A DNA stretch of 64,000 nt from positions 10,091,602-10,155,601 of the forward strand of contig CM051022.1 in NCBI GenBank assembly GCA_027704905.1. Reading direction: 5' to 3'. The stretch comes from Muraenolepis orangiensis. Lineage: Eukaryota > Chordata > Actinopteri > Gadiformes > Muraenolepididae. This document shows positions 46,401 through 58,451 of the stretch, in pieces. The notes below the pieces were generated by a model. It saw only the letters and a program-made list of their open reading frames with translations. It made no database searches and was not told where the DNA came from. Made by a program: the position numbers and the translations under genes. Positions within the stretch are counted from its first letter, which is position 1. The number at the start of each line of letters is the position of its first letter.

Positions 46401-48395
46401 TTTAGTATTTTACAAGTCATTTCCAAGGCCGCCCCGACCTTGGAACATGACCCGAGTGTGTGTGTGCGTGATTCTTTTTTTGTTGCCCTAATTATTTTTA
46501 AAGAAACTAGCCAAGCTTGTAGTTTTATACTTTTGAAAGTAGAGATTTGCGCCACTTTTTCCTCGTTTGCCAGTTTTTTGAAGTTTTGGATTGTTTTGTA
46601 TTTTTTCGTTTTTGAAGTGGTTGACGACTTGTCGTGGTGACTTGCATGGTGTGAATCCATGCAGCAACAGAAACCGAGCTTTAGTTAAACCACAGCCTTC
46701 AGTGTGTTCACATCTCCTCTGACCTCACAAGCCCACAAAGATGGCGACGAGTTCTGATTGCTCTTCACGAAAGTAGTCAACTGCCTTCTGAATTCTCACG
46801 CCTGTATTTTTTTGTTTAGAGTTACTCAGTCTTTGTGTTACCTTTCCAGCCCCGCCTCCTCCCCCCTCGCGGGGCGGACCCCCTCCACCCCCGCCCCCCC
46901 ACCACGGCTCGGCCCCTCCCCCTCCCCCTCCACCCCCGGCCCGTGGCCGCGGCGCCCCGCCGCCTCCTCCCCCGTCCCGGGCGCCCAGCTCCGCGCCCCC
47001 TCCCCCGCCCCCCTCTCGGGGCGGCGGCATTGGCGGGCCTCCCCCTCCCCCGCCTCCACCCAGCCGCGTCTCCCTCCCGCCTCCCCCGCTGCCCTCCCAC
47101 GCCTCCATGCCCCCGGCTCCTCCTCCTCCTCCTCCTCCCCCTCCGCTGTCCTCCGGCGGTGGTGGTGGCGGAGCCCCGCCCCCTCCTCCCCCGCCACCCC
47201 CTCCTCCGGGCCCCCCTCCCCCGGCTCCTCCCCCGATGCCGGTGACCACCAACAACAACGTCACCACCGACGGTGACGGCGTTGGTACGTCTGCGCTGCT
47301 GAACCAGATCCGCGAAGGCCGTCAGCTGAAAAAGGTGGACCAGAAGGAGAGGCCCGTGTCGACCTCATCGGGTCGCAACGCCCTCCTGGACCAGATCAGA
47401 TTGGGCATCCAGCTCAAGGCGGTAAGGGTCACTCACATATTTTATTTATTTATATATATATATATCATTTTTTTTTTAGATATGATTAGATAGGTATGAT
47501 GTATATAAAATAAATATGATATATTTCTATATATCATATTTATTTTGGATATATCATATATCATATATTTTTTTTATACATCAAAAAAATGTGAGTGTGT
47601 GTGCATATATATATATATATGTGTGTATATACAGTATATATATATATAAAATACTATCACGATCAACCCCGGTGTCATACCGTAACTTCGATAAATGATT
47701 TTATTGAATGGGGTCGAGGCTACTGCGTTCAGCCATCAGTGCAAAATTCAGTTTCTATTGTAATTGTGTCCGCTGTGGCCTCTTGTTTCTGATTGGGAGC
47801 TGGGGTTGGACTGCTGTGGTTTGACCCTTTTTGACGTGGTTGCTCTTGTGTCGCTGCAGAGGGAAGAGGGCTCCGAGCCCGCCCCCACAGCCGCCGCCCC
47901 CTCAGCGGGCATCGTAGGCGCCCTGATGGAGGTGATGCAGAAGAGGAGCAAGGCCATCCACTCCTCGGGTAACGCTCACTCACTCACTCACTCACTCACT
48001 CACTCACTCACAAGCTTGCTTGCTTGCTTTCCCGAGTCACAAGAGTCTCGTATATGCTGTGGTTTGAAATTAAAACCGTAATGAGGAATAATCCAAAATG
48101 TAAAATGCATTTGATTTTTTTGGTTTAGTTATGTCGTTTTAAAATACTGGAATGGATTTAAGAAAACAATGCATGTTTACTTTACTTTTCAGTCCTTTAT
48201 TTCAGTTTCAGTATTTTATTTTGGTTCAAAAATTCACTTCACTTATTTCAGTTAGCTGATGCTACATTTGCCAGCATGTGCATTAATGTTTCACCATCTT
48301 GTCTGTTTATTGTTTTTTGATTTTCTGGTACAGATGAGGATGATGATGACGACGAAGATGAGGACTTTGAGGATGACGACGAATGGGAAGATTAG
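43217..48395 (+). CDS. wasl: Neural Wiskott-Aldrich syndrome protein (N-WASP/WASL), 3' half, six exons
   Basis: N-WASP is a cytoplasmic Arp2/3 activator relieved from auto-inhibition by Cdc42 and PIP2. Exons: A 43217-43403, B 44478-44520, C 45861-46014, D 46850-47421, E 47860-47968, F 48334-48395. All introns are GT-AG and phases agree (2,0,1,0,1). From the internal ATG at 43225 they give 372 residues: basic region, CRIB/GBD, proline-rich region, two WH2 motifs, connector, acidic tail ending EWED. Two WH2 motifs identify WASL and exclude WAS. The WH1 exons are not in the window, so the gene is partial here or 5'-truncated. The teleost paralogue (wasla or waslb) cannot be decided. Confidence 0.93.
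43404..44477 (+). other. WASL intron A-B
   Basis: Contains an antisense 86-codon ORF (43743-44003) preserved in all copies only as part of the repeat, and a CT-rich, roughly 60-bp minisatellite (44081-44470) leading directly into the exon B acceptor. Confidence 0.8.
44478..44520 (+). CDS. wasl: WASL exon B: CRIB core
   Basis: Forty-three bases coding [15 protein letters not shown] (first codon split). With exon A it completes the CRIB pattern I-x2-P-x2-F-x-H-x2-H-V-G that binds GTP-Cdc42. Acceptor TTTAG, donor GTAAGT. The other full-length versions in the window are 21380-21422 and, with a one-base loss, 8508-8549. Confidence 0.93.
44521..45860 (+). other. WASL intron B-C
   Basis: Contains a GGAT-type tetranucleotide run (44815-44950) that generates spurious Met/Asp/Trp-rich ORFs. 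No other feature recognised. Confidence 0.75.
45861..46014 (+). CDS. wasl: WASL exon C: GTPase-binding/auto-inhibitory domain
   Basis: Codes [51 protein letters not shown]: the helical part of the GBD that folds onto the connector helix in the inactive state. Fifty-one codons plus one base; acceptor CCCCCAG, donor GTGAGC. It is closer to the known vertebrate form than any other copy in the window. Confidence 0.94.
46015..46849 (+). other. WASL intron C-D
   Basis: Includes about 350 bases (about 46450-46790) not represented in the left units, where the matching intron is shorter. No RNA or coding feature seen. Confidence 0.7.
46850..47421 (+). CDS. wasl: WASL exon D: proline-rich region and two WH2 motifs
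   Basis: About 140 residues of PPPPP blocks with SRGG, ARGRG and SRAP spacers (SH3 and profilin ligands), then two G-actin-binding WH2 motifs: [16 protein letters not shown] and [15 protein letters not shown]. Very GC-rich. The frame is open throughout; glycine-rich ORFs on the other strand are shadows. Acceptor TTTCCAG, donor GTAAGG. Confidence 0.93.
47422..47859 (+). other. WASL intron D-E
   Basis: AT-rich with TA/TATG microsatellites (47446-47660). The last 180 bases are the segment copied into every left unit. Confidence 0.8.
47860..47968 (+). CDS. wasl: WASL exon E: connector (C) helix
   Basis: Codes [17 protein letters not shown] then [19 protein letters not shown]. The amphipathic connector helix binds Arp2/3 and, when inactive, the GBD. 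It has five residues (TAAAP) that all left copies lack. Donor GTAACG, followed by a (TCAC)n run (47975-48010). Confidence 0.93.
47969..48333 (+). other. WASL intron E-F
   Basis: Begins with (TCAC)n. The left tandem units break off inside this intron about 40 bases before exon F and jump to intron A-B, defining the duplication breakpoint. Confidence 0.8.
48334..48395 (+). CDS. wasl: WASL exon F: acidic tail and stop
   Basis: Codes [20 protein letters not shown] then TAG (48393-48395). The acidic stretch with the conserved penultimate-region Trp is the Arp2/3-binding A motif. This exon is unique in the window: no left unit has it. Confidence 0.94.
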
Positions 48396-50447
48396 CGCTC
48401 CTAACCACGCCCCTCAATCCCTCTTCCCAGATGATTATGACGACACTAATAACGGGAAAAAGAAAATATCTCTTTCACATTCAGATTATAAATGTAAATG
48501 TTCCGATGATTCGCTGTATATTTTTGTTGCCTTTAAGCTTTTTTGTTTTTTTTTGTTTTTTTTGTATTATTAATCTGTGCAATACCCTGTTTAATCTGTA
48601 AATATGTCTCCCTGGTATCCTACTGTAACAATATTTCTTCTTTTTCTATTCTTGTCTTTTCTTATTTCTCTTTCCCTGATTTATGTTTTGCCTTTCGTCT
48701 TGCTGGTGATGGATACTGATGCGTATTGTCCCTTGCCCCCACCCTTACTTGATAATGCTTTCGCAAAAATCCTCCCTCCATTCCCCCCAGATTGACGCGT
48801 GCAATTATGACATCAAATCGTCTCTTGAGCTAGAGTTTATTTTTCTTGTTTTAGATAAGTGATTTAGTGGATGGTGGTTGGTAAAGAAACAAGTGTTGTT
48901 AATCAGCGAGGTGAAAAAAATCGATATTCAACAGGACTATTTTCATATCCTATTGCTCTGTAGTTTATTTTTTACTTATTCGAAAAATAAATTATCCTTG
49001 TTTAGCGCTCTTATTTTCTTAAAACACAGAAGAAGAAGAAGAAGAAGGGAAAAAAAATACGTTCTTTCGCCTCCTGACTATTTAGCTTTATTATCCGTTC
49101 ACCAATTGTAAATTAGCTCCAGAGGTTCCGAGTCTTGTTATATTTTTGCACAAATGGAAAGAGGAAGACTCCTCATGACTGCATGACTGTGGGTTTAGCT
49201 CTATGTGGGTCGCTTTACTACCCAGGTAAACCACACCTGGTCATCATGCATTTAACCAATCCATACACCATCCAACTATGCATTAACAACGTATACAAAA
49301 AGGTGGGCCGCGACCTAAATGTTGGCTGTCCGTGAGTTTTATGGGACTACTTTGTTTTCCTTTAGTTTTTTTTTTACTTGTCACACACACACACACACAC
49401 TACAGAATACATATTTGTCTTTCTTTTTCGTTTAAACTCGTTTTGGTTTTTTTTTAATCTAGGGGTTAAGTACACCGTGTAAAACTGAAAATAAATAAAA
49501 TCATTTTAAAAGTTTAAAAGTTTTTTTAGAATGGGGCCAGATGTTAATGACTCAATAAATAATCAGTAATGGTGCCGTTCGTTGTACAGTTGTACTACAC
49601 AGTAGAGACGTGGATAAAACTGCGTGTCATCATTTCTGGGTTCAACACATTTATCATGCAAATAAAAAAATAGCCTTTGTCAAAAAAACAAACAAACACA
49701 CTAGACCGCTTCAAATGCCCTAAAACCTTTTGAAGAAACTAGTGCATTTGTTTATGATGTTCCGCTGTTGACTTTTATCAGGGTTTGTGTCAATGTGAAA
49801 CGAACTCGATACAACTTAACCATTATGTGTGTTTATTAACGTTGAGGCTGCTGCGTTCAGCGATTAAAATGCTAAAGTTTCTCAATTTATTTTTGTTTGT
49901 TTCCCCCCCCGACGTCAAGCCAGGTTTATCGGCTCCATGACTCACTCTCTAAATTAGTCTTAAGTGATTTATTGAATTTCCATTCTTCCATTTTCTGCGC
50001 TGTTGGCACCACTATATTTTCTAAAAATAAAAATATATATAAAAAATAATTCTGTTTTAGCGTTCTGTTCATTTGTAAAAAGAAAAAAGTTCTAAAACTT
50101 TAGATTTAATATTTGTTCCAATGGTTGTTTGAGAATAATGTTTTATTGTGAAAGTATGCAGATTTTCTTCCATCCAGAGAGGGCAGGTGTTTCGGCTCGG
50201 GAGTCGCAGTGTGACCCTGCGTTCGAGCTGTACACGGAGGTCGGAATTTCCCGGTTCCAGCCAGGAACTTTCAACTGGAATGCCCCCCCCCCCCCCCCCT
50301 CAGGTCAGGTTTTCCACCCTGGAGGTCGGAGCACCGAGTTCGCTATTACCGGTTTAAATTGTATTTTTACACCACTTCTATACTAAATGACAGTCACTCG
50401 CCTAATGTCCATATACAGACTAGCCTACAAATACACCTTACCCCCCC
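48396..50447 (+). other. WASL 3'-UTR and 3' flank
   Basis: T-rich 3' sequence with several AATAAA-type signals (for example 48986-48991 and about 49495-49500). Contains GAA repeats (49029-49047), a CA run (49382-49401) and a C-run (50284-50299). The real cleavage site cannot be told. Matches 1986-3920 reversed. Confidence 0.7.
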
Positions 50448-51234
50448 CCCTCCCTATTGATTGACATGTACAAGAGAGGAATTAAATCAAGATGTTTAAT
50501 CGCCATGAGAAAGATTGCCTAACCCTGACCTGCCCCTTAAAAACAAACTTCAAACAGCGATGAGTCATGTCGGTTCTTTCGTATAGGAGACTCCCCTTGA
50601 GTGAGTCGATATATAAACACACGGTAATAAGTCGATTAAAGTAGTCTGTTTCTGCTTGTACTTCCAAGAGAATTGTGTGTCTTGTGAAGTCCAACCAAAG
50701 GTGAACATTTAAATTAAAATCACTAACTAACGTTGAACATGAAGGTGCGGACAGAATTTCTAAAAGGTAGAGAGAGAGAGAGAGAGAGAGAGAGCGCGAG
50801 AGAGAGTGGTGTTCGACAGACAGAGTGTGATCCCCTTCTGGCTCGGTCCATCGAGCACAGTACTAACACCTGCGCCCATGCTAAGGTCATAGGTCAGGGT
50901 ATTGACACTGTTAATGAAAGCATCTCCCAGATGGCATATGTGTGTATATTTAGTTGATGGTCTCTCTCGGTTGTGACCACAGTGTGATATGTGTCTGAGT
51001 CGCAGACATGAAAGAAGCATCATGCTATTATGTTGTGGTTGTGTTAGGTACTTGGTATATGAAAGTATGGTCTCTCTCTCGCTCTCGCTCTCTCTCTCTC
51101 TCACATCTGATCAAACTGTAGCACACAGTTGTGAAATGACTTGACTAGCAGTTCCTTGTAGGAACTACAGATGGCGCCCTAGTCATACCACAAAGGGTCT
51201 CCTTCTCCACTGTAGTGTCATCTAGTGGTACGCG
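50448..51234 (-). repeat. Block X, right copy 3
   Basis: Directly follows the WASL 3' flank; it has shorter CT runs than the other copies. It joins block W at the ctgcag/G-run point (51245-51258), skipping V. Confidence 0.85.
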
Positions 51235-51589
51235 AGAATACTGCAGGGGGGGGGGGGGTGCTGACTGTGCCCTCTGTCTGGTAGGCCCTGCCATGTGTTT
51301 TATTTTTAAGTAAGTAAGACTGTCATAGGCAAAAAATATGGACTAAAACTAGTACAATTGCGTAATGTTTTATTCACTTTACGGGGGGGGGGGGTAGTGG
51401 TGGTGCCAGAAGGCACCGTACCCGCTCGGTCTCGCCCGCACTTGGGAGACGTACCGCAAGTCCTGCAAGGGATTGGTTTAAAGAGATCGTTTCCAAAGGT
51501 ATGTGGATCCTACAGAGACCTTTTTGTACGGTACTGGTTCCCCGGTGTGATGGTGTCTCGTGTCGCGTGCTCTGTGAGTAGGCCTTATG
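51235..51589 (-). repeat. Blocks W and Z, right copy 3, both truncated
   Basis: W (51235-51382) jumps at a G-run (51383-51394) into the last 200 bases of Z, losing about 500 bases. The junction lies in homopolymer G, which suggests slippage or replication template switching there. Confidence 0.7.
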
Positions 51590-51941
51590 CCAAGTAAATG
51601 GAGGAAGGGGACTTGGCGGAAGTCTTATTTAATGTAATGTAACAATTAAAAAAACGTCTGTTGAATCGCAGAGGTGTGTTGCGATTGTTGTGTTGATCAG
51701 TGGAATGAGGAGAGTGTTGTTGGTGGATGAGGTGAGATTATTAGTGACGTAATGTTGTCGGTAGATCCAGAAAAAGCCAAAAGCCGACATGAAACAATTA
51801 GCTTGTTCCGCCTCTTCATTCATTAACAATTTACATTGTTGATACTATTCTGCAACCTGTGTTGTAGAAAGTGTGCTGGGTCACTCACCTTGGTTTGGTT
51901 ATTTAGGATTTGAAGATCCTGCAATCTCTTTTGTTCTTTGG
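51590..51941 (-). repeat. Block Y, right copy 3
   Basis: Ends with tttgg (51937-51941), the target-site bases next to the 3' LTR. Confidence 0.75.
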
Positions 51942-52376
51942 TATTACGTTACCATTGACGACTGTAAAGTGCTCGTTGTCTTGTCAATGAAACATAATAT
52001 GAAACGGTAGCCAAATTAACAAAAATATGTTTTATTATAATTACCATGGTTGAAGGTGAAGGGATAACATAAAAATAATGACAAACAAACCACAGGACTG
52101 TACAGACAGGATCAGCCACCCACACAGGGGAGAACAGAACCCATATTCACAAGGGGATGACGAGAACAAGAAACACCTGGGCTGATTACAAATGGATACA
52201 CCTGGGAGGGAAACGACAAAGAACTACGAGACCAAGACAGGGGACTACAACCAGACATCGCCCATCACACTGGGGAACACCTGATCTGGATACAACACAC
52301 CCAAATGTATGTATATACCCGAGTACAGTGGGGAATGAACAGAAAAGAAAATGAATAAAAGCTAGGAGTTTTCACA

Positions 52377-53735
52377 ACTACAGTCGCGATAGCGCGTCGG
52401 CCAACACATTATCTTTACCTCTGACGTGAACAACGTCAAAGGCCTGGAGGAAAAGGCTCCAGCGCATCAATCGTTTCGCATCCTACCAATAAAAACCAAT
52501 GAATTGTGGTCAGTGTACACTTTAATCGGCACTTGGGATGAACCGACATACACCTCGAAGTGGGAAAGAGCTAAGTTCAGGGCCAATGCTTCCTTCTCAA
52601 TGGTCGAATAACCCCGCTGGTGTTTGTTGAACTTTTTGGAAAAGTACGACACCGGATGCTCTATACCGCCATCATCATCCTGGAGCAGCACAGCGCCTGC
52701 ACCAAGATCGCTAGCATCCACAGCCAACTTAAAGGGTTTTGCAAACATGGGCGCCGCAAGGATAGGAGCACTGACTAAGATGGACTTGAGTTGTTGAAAC
52801 GCAAAGGTGCACCTAGGAGTCCACTGAAAAGGAACTTTTGGACTCAAAAGGTCTGTAAGGGGAGCGGCTACAGCTGAAAAGTTTCTACAGAAGCCTCTGT
52901 AGTAACCCGCCATCCCTAAAAAACACTGGAGGTCTCGACGAGTACCAGGTTCTGGAAACGCAAGTATCGCTTCTACCTTGGAATGGACACGACGGACCTC
53001 TCCCCGTCCCACTACCTTCCCAAGATAGGTGACTGTCGCCCTGCCAAACTCGCACTTAGCCAAGTTCATGGTCAAGTTTGCCTGGCTAAGCCGGTCGAAA
53101 ACCTCCCTCAAGCTATCCATATGCCCCCCCCCCCCATTTGTCAGAATAAATCACAAGGTCGTCAAGATAGGCCTCAGTTAGCTACACCAGATAGCACATA
53201 GTTAACCAGCCTCTGAAAAGTCGCTGATGCATTACGCATGCCGAACGGCATTACAGTATACTGGAGGAAACTGTCTGGAGTCACGAACGCAGAAATTAAC
53301 TTAGCCCGCTCGGTAAGTGGTACTTGCCAGTAGCCTTTCAACAAGTCTAACTTGGTCACATATGAAGCACCTCCCACACACTATCAACACAGTCCTCCAT
53401 TCTAGGCAAAGGAAAACTATCTGGTTTAGTGACGTTATTCACCCGGCGAAAATCTGTGCAAAATCGGTCTTATCCGATTTATCAACCAATAAACGGGGTG
53501 AGCTCCATGGACTAAAACTGGGCTCAGAAATATTATTAGAGAGCATGTACTCAACCTCCTTCTGTAAACTCGCACGCTTACATGGATTTACGCGATACGC
53601 GTGCTGCTTGATAGGTGGTGCATCACCCACATCAATATCATGGTGTAGCACATTAGTGCGTGAAGGAATATCGGAAAACAAGTCACAATGAGACCTAACT
53701 AAACAGATAATATCATCCCGCTGAACAGTCGGCAA
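52377..53735 (-). pseudogene. RT and RNase H, right element
   Basis: Segments 53439-53735 (RT start), 53174-53420 (RT palm, with a small deletion near 53377), YLDD box near 53160, and 52467-53120 (thumb and RNase H, open 217 codons). A C-run near 53126 and a stop after GVAN break the chain, as in the left copy. Confidence 0.85.
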
Positions 53736-54425
53736 GTGGCCAAATGATAGTCAAGGTTGTCCAATGACTCAGAGTTCCTCAGTCTCCCCTCTACCACTGC
53801 TTTGGATGGGATAATGACGTCATCCTCCAGCTCTCCAATCTCCCCTGAAAGACAAAGACCGTCATTACCCTTGTCAATTCCAGGTGGGGCCAACACACAG
53901 ACTGACACAGGTACAGTGGACACAGGTACAGGTACTGGAGATGAAGATGAGACATCAACATTCTCAGCAGGATTTACTAGAGACTCTCTCTCACGATATG
54001 GTTTGATCATGTTAACATGGCACAAGCGAGTCTTCCGTCCGCGGTCTGGTGTCTCAATCAGATAATCCAACTCTCCTACTCTGTCTAACCAGATACGGCC
54101 CACTGAACCGTGCTTGTAAGCTGGACCCTGAGACAGGCAGCAAACCAAGACTCTCACCTGGCGTAAAAACTCAATGTCGAGCCTTCCTGTCATACCACCC
54201 CTTAATTTTGTCCTGCGTGATACCAAGGTTCTTCCTTGCCAGTTCACATGCTCTTTGAAGCTTCTCTCTGAAACCACAGACAGTCCAAAAGGTTTTTTGG
54301 TTCGCTCTCTCCCAACCATTTTTCTCTCAGCAGTTTAAGCGGACCTCTAACAGAGTGCGCAAAAAACTGTTCTGCAGGACTGAATCCCAATGACTCCTGT
54401 ACTACTTCTCTTGCAGCGAATAGCA

Positions 54426-55079
54426 TCAGATGGACCCCCTCATCCCAGTCTCAAGGCAGAACGCACAGAGCATCGTCTTCAATGTGGAATGGAATCTCTC
54501 CAAGGCCCCCTGGGATTCCGGGTGATACGGGCTAGAAAAGCTGTGGGATATATTAAGTTGTTTTAGTACTTGAGAGAAAATGCGAGATGAAAAATGTGTG
54601 CCTTGATCCGACTGTACTACTCTGGGTAAACCAAAAATCGAAAAGAACTTCACTAGAGCCTGTGACACTGTTTTGGCTGTGATCCTTTTCAATGGTATCG
54701 CTTCCGGAAACCGTGTGTTAGTACACATGATGGTTAAAAGAAAACTGTTAACTGATTTGGTTCTAGGAAGTGGTCCTACGCAATCAATGATCACCCTCTC
54801 AAAGGGTTCCCCCACTGCCGGGATAGGATAGAGTGGTGCTGGTGGAATGCCCTTGTTAGGTTTGCCCACCACCTGACAAGTGGAACAACCCCTACAGTGC
54901 TGCACCACATCTCGTTTTAAACCTGGCCAGAAAAACTGACGTAGGACCCTATCATATGTTTTATTAACACCTAGGTGTCCTGCGAGTCTGTGATCATGAG
55001 CTAAACATAGAATATCGTGACGATACTTAAACGGAACCACAACCTGCGCCACTACATTCATTCTCCGCTGATGCGTCAA
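54426..55079 (-). pseudogene. Integrase, right element, open for 217 codons
   Basis: Zinc module HHCC and catalytic D, D-x35-E are all present in one frame, unlike the left copy. It lies between protease (gene-upstream) and RT (gene-downstream). The C-terminal part (53699-54426) is frameshifted. Confidence 0.85.
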
Positions 55080-55949
55080 AGAATTTCCATGACATGCATA
55101 CCAAAAGATCTGACAATTATTCCAGCATCTACCTCTGAACTACCATCAAAAGGCAGCACATCTCTCCGAATAAATGACTGGGACGCAGCCGTGTCTCTTA
55201 ATATAGTCACAGGAACCTTTTCTCCCTCCCTGGACAAGGATACCAACCCCTCACTGATGAATGGTAAGTAGGCTTTCATATCTTCACCCCTTTGGGCATT
55301 CTTAGTCAAAGAAGTGGGTGCCATGACCAATGATATCTGTTTATTGGGGTGGTTATCCTTGGTGGTTATCCTCTTTTATAGGACCTTTCTTTCCACAGTG
55401 GAAACACTCACGAAGGTCTCTCCTCACCCCTTTCTCTCCACTATCGCCAATGTCACCGCTGCCAGAGGCTATGGGCTTGTCAACAAAGCTCCATTTTGGC
55501 TTGCCCTCTACATTACGCATGGGATAGCTATGTTTATGTTAATACAAACTCATCAGCGAGACCTGCCGCTGCCGAACACTTAGTCACTTTCTGCTCATTG
55601 ATATACATTGCAATGCTGTCAGGCAAACAATAAGCCTTAAATTCCTCAAGAAGAATGAGGTCTCGCATCTTTGCTAATTTGTCAACTTTCTCCGACTTAC
55701 ACCATCGGTCAAATAACAACTCCTTCTCATAAGCAAATTCCACGTAGATCTGTGAATTTATTTTTCTGAACGCACGGAACCTTTGTCTATATGCCTCCGG
55801 CACCAACTCGTATGCCACACAACTCCACACTGTAATCTTGGTTATTTTGACAAAGTGATGCATAAACATGCTGTGCCTTCCCAGTAAGTGCACTCTGGAG
55901 AAGAAGTGTCCAGTGATCATTAGGCCATTGAAGAGTGGCTGCCACATTT
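55080..55949 (-). pseudogene. Capsid, nucleocapsid and protease remnants, right element
   Basis: Capsid-like reading at 55534-55953, incomplete zinc knuckle near 55390, and protease-like LRDTAASQSF within 55076-55330. Frames are broken between them. Confidence 0.7.
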
Positions 55950-57392
55950 TCAAACATAGAGAAATACTTCAAAATCAACATCCTTCTCTAAGAATTGGGG
56001 AACAAGACGCATGTGCTTGGCAACATCAAACCTATCTTCATGTCGTTCTGGATGCCCTACCCCCCCAATTCTTCTCATTTCAAGCTCATGCTCGCGTTCC
56101 CGTGCACGCTCAGCCTCCTGAGCACGTGCCGCACGCTCAGCCCGCTCAGCCTGCTCACCAGCCTCCTGAGCGCCAACACGAGCCGCACGCTCAGCCCGCT
56201 CACCAGCCTCCTGAGCGCCAACACGAGCCGCACGCTCAGACTGCTCACCAGCCTCCTGAGCGCCAACACGAGCCGCACGCTCAGCCTGCTCACCAGCCTC
56301 CTGAGCGCCAACACGAGCCGCACGCTCAGCCCGCTCACCAGCCTCCTGAGCACCAACACGAGCCGCACGCTCAGCCCGCTCACCAGCCTCCTTAGCGCCA
56401 ACACGAGCCGCACGCTCAGCCCGCTCACCAGCCTCCTGAGCGCCAACACGAGCCGCACGCTCAGACTGCTCAGTCTCCTGAGCGCCAACACGAGCCGCAC
56501 GCTCAGCCCGCTCACCAGCCTCCTGAGCGCCAACACGAGCCGCACGCTCAGCCCGCTCACCAGCCTCCTGAGCGCCAACACGAGCCGCACGCTCAGCCCG
56601 CTCACCAGCCTCCTGAGCGCCAACACGAGCCGCACGCTCAGCCCGCTCACCAGCCTCCTGAGCGCCAACACGAGCCGCACGCTCAGCCTGCTCACCAGCC
56701 TCCTGAGCGCCAACACGAGCCGCACGCTCAGCCTGCTCACCAGCCTCCTGAGCGCCAACACGAGCCGCACGCTCAGCCTGCTCACCAGCCTCCTGAGCGC
56801 CAACACGAGCCGCACGCTCAGCCTGCTCACCAGCCTCCTGAGCGCCAACACGAGCCGCACGCTCAGCCTGCTCACCAGCCTCCTGAGCGCCAACACGAGC
56901 CGCACGCTCAGACTGCTCACCAGCCTCCTGAGCGCCAACACGAGCCGCACGCTCAGCCTGCTCACCAGCCTCCTGAGTGCCAACACGAGCCGCACGCTCA
57001 GCCTGCTCACCAGCCTCCTGAGTGCCAACACGAGCCGCACGCTCAGACTGCTCAGTCTCCTGAGCGCGCACACGCTCAGCCTCACAAGCCTCATGCTCTC
57101 GCTCTAACTTCCTACTTTCAAACTCTAGCTCAAGCCTTCTGAGCTTCAGCTGATTAGAAGAAACAAGTTCACCTGCAACCTCCTCCTTGTCTGGAAGATC
57201 ACGAGCAGAAGGCTCAAGAACCAATTTTTTAATTAAAGCCTCAATCAGCTCTAGTTTCTGCTGCTGCTTCCTTGTACTTGGGATCATTTTAATCCCATAG
57301 TGACCCGCTATTACCAATAAGTCCTCTTTAGTGCATAAACTTAACTTGGCAACCGTTGGTTTGGCTACAAAATCCTCCAAGTTAAGAGGCAT
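55950..57392 (-). pseudogene. gag N-terminal part with expanded repeat, right element
   Basis: ATG near 57392 (MPLNLEDFVAKPTVAKL). A continuous frame of about 480 codons passes through roughly twenty 15-residue repeats and, with a G7 run, stays in frame through RIGGVGHPERHEDRFDVAKH. It ends at a shift before the capsid. N-terminal residues 1-70 look like a small helical domain (LCTKEDLLVIAGHYGIKMI). Confidence 0.75.
56130..57060 (-). repeat. 45-bp coding minisatellite in gag, right copy (about 20 units)
   Basis: The same 45-bp unit as in the left element but about twice as many, with variant units (AGERAER, AGEQSER, TEQSER, one Lys variant) arranged in blocks. Confidence 0.9.
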
Positions 57393-58451
57393 TATTGTTC
57401 TAGTGTAGTTGCACAACTCGGACAATAAGGAAAGAGAAACAAATTAACAAATTATGACAAACTTACCCAACATGGGACAAAAATAAAATATATATAACAA
57501 TGGGCTTCACCATAACCGTCTGCACAGCCTGCCTTTAACAACTCTGGCCACCGTTTCACTACTGTAATGTTTAGGGTCCTTAGTGGAACACCCAATCAAC
57601 ATTACTCACTATACAACTACAATTGCACACTCACCAAGTAACAAAGAAATTGGTACAACATTCTTAAGCATCCACATTTCAAAATACTCGCAAAGATCAA
57701 CAGATACTGTGTGTTTCACTACAAACCTAGAGCCCATCCCTTTAATGTTTCCATCCCACACTATGTACCCCTATATAACTACGTGCTGACACACACCGGC
57801 CTAGGAGATGGCTCCTGACAGGGTCTCCTAACACCCCGACCAGCATCTGGTGTGCCTACCAGGCGAAGGAAGGGTCTACACAAAAGTAGCCCAGCTGCCC
57901 TAGCTGGCTGGAAACACTCCGTATTGGAGACTACCTTTTTAACAAGAAGGGTCTAAAACATGGGCTGCACACACAAACTGTCAACCGTATTAAAAAATGT
58001 GGATTACGCTCTGTTTAACCAAGTAATTCAAATTTGTTTGGCACGAGCCCCCATATTACGTTACCATTGACTACTGTAAAGTGCTCGTTGTCTTGTCAAT
58101 GAAACATAATATGAAACGTAACAAAAATATGTCTTATTACCATATTCAACCTTCACCCATTCACCCTTCAACCATTACCATGGTTGAAGGTGAAGGGATA
58201 ACATAAAAATAATGACAAACAAACCACAGGACTGTACAGACAGGATCAGCCACCCACACAGGGGAGAACAGAACCCATATTCACAAGGGGATGACGAGAA
58301 CAAGAAACACCTGGGCTGATTACAAATGGATACACCTGGGAGGGAAACGACAAAGAACTACGAGACCAAGACAGGGGACTACAGCCAGACATCACCCATC
58401 ACACTGGGGAATACCTGATTAGGATACAACACACCCACACGTAACATTTGA

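Larger units (their letters stand above)
51942..58446 (-). mobile_element. Gmr1-like LTR retroelement, right copy
   Basis: Minus strand: 5' LTR 58054-58446, primer site near 58040-58053, gag 55950-57392, protease-like 55076-55330, integrase 54426-55079, RT/RNase H 52377-53735, 3' LTR 51942 to about 52303. Flanks are tttga and tttgg. It shares with the left copy the same disabling changes in RT and the same flanks, so both descend from one insertion copied with the WASL locus. It lacks the 2.7-kb internal duplication. Confidence 0.88.

Noticed and set aside
46725..47267. Glycine-rich ORFs opposite exon D
   Set aside because: Shadow of the GC-rich proline-coding exon.
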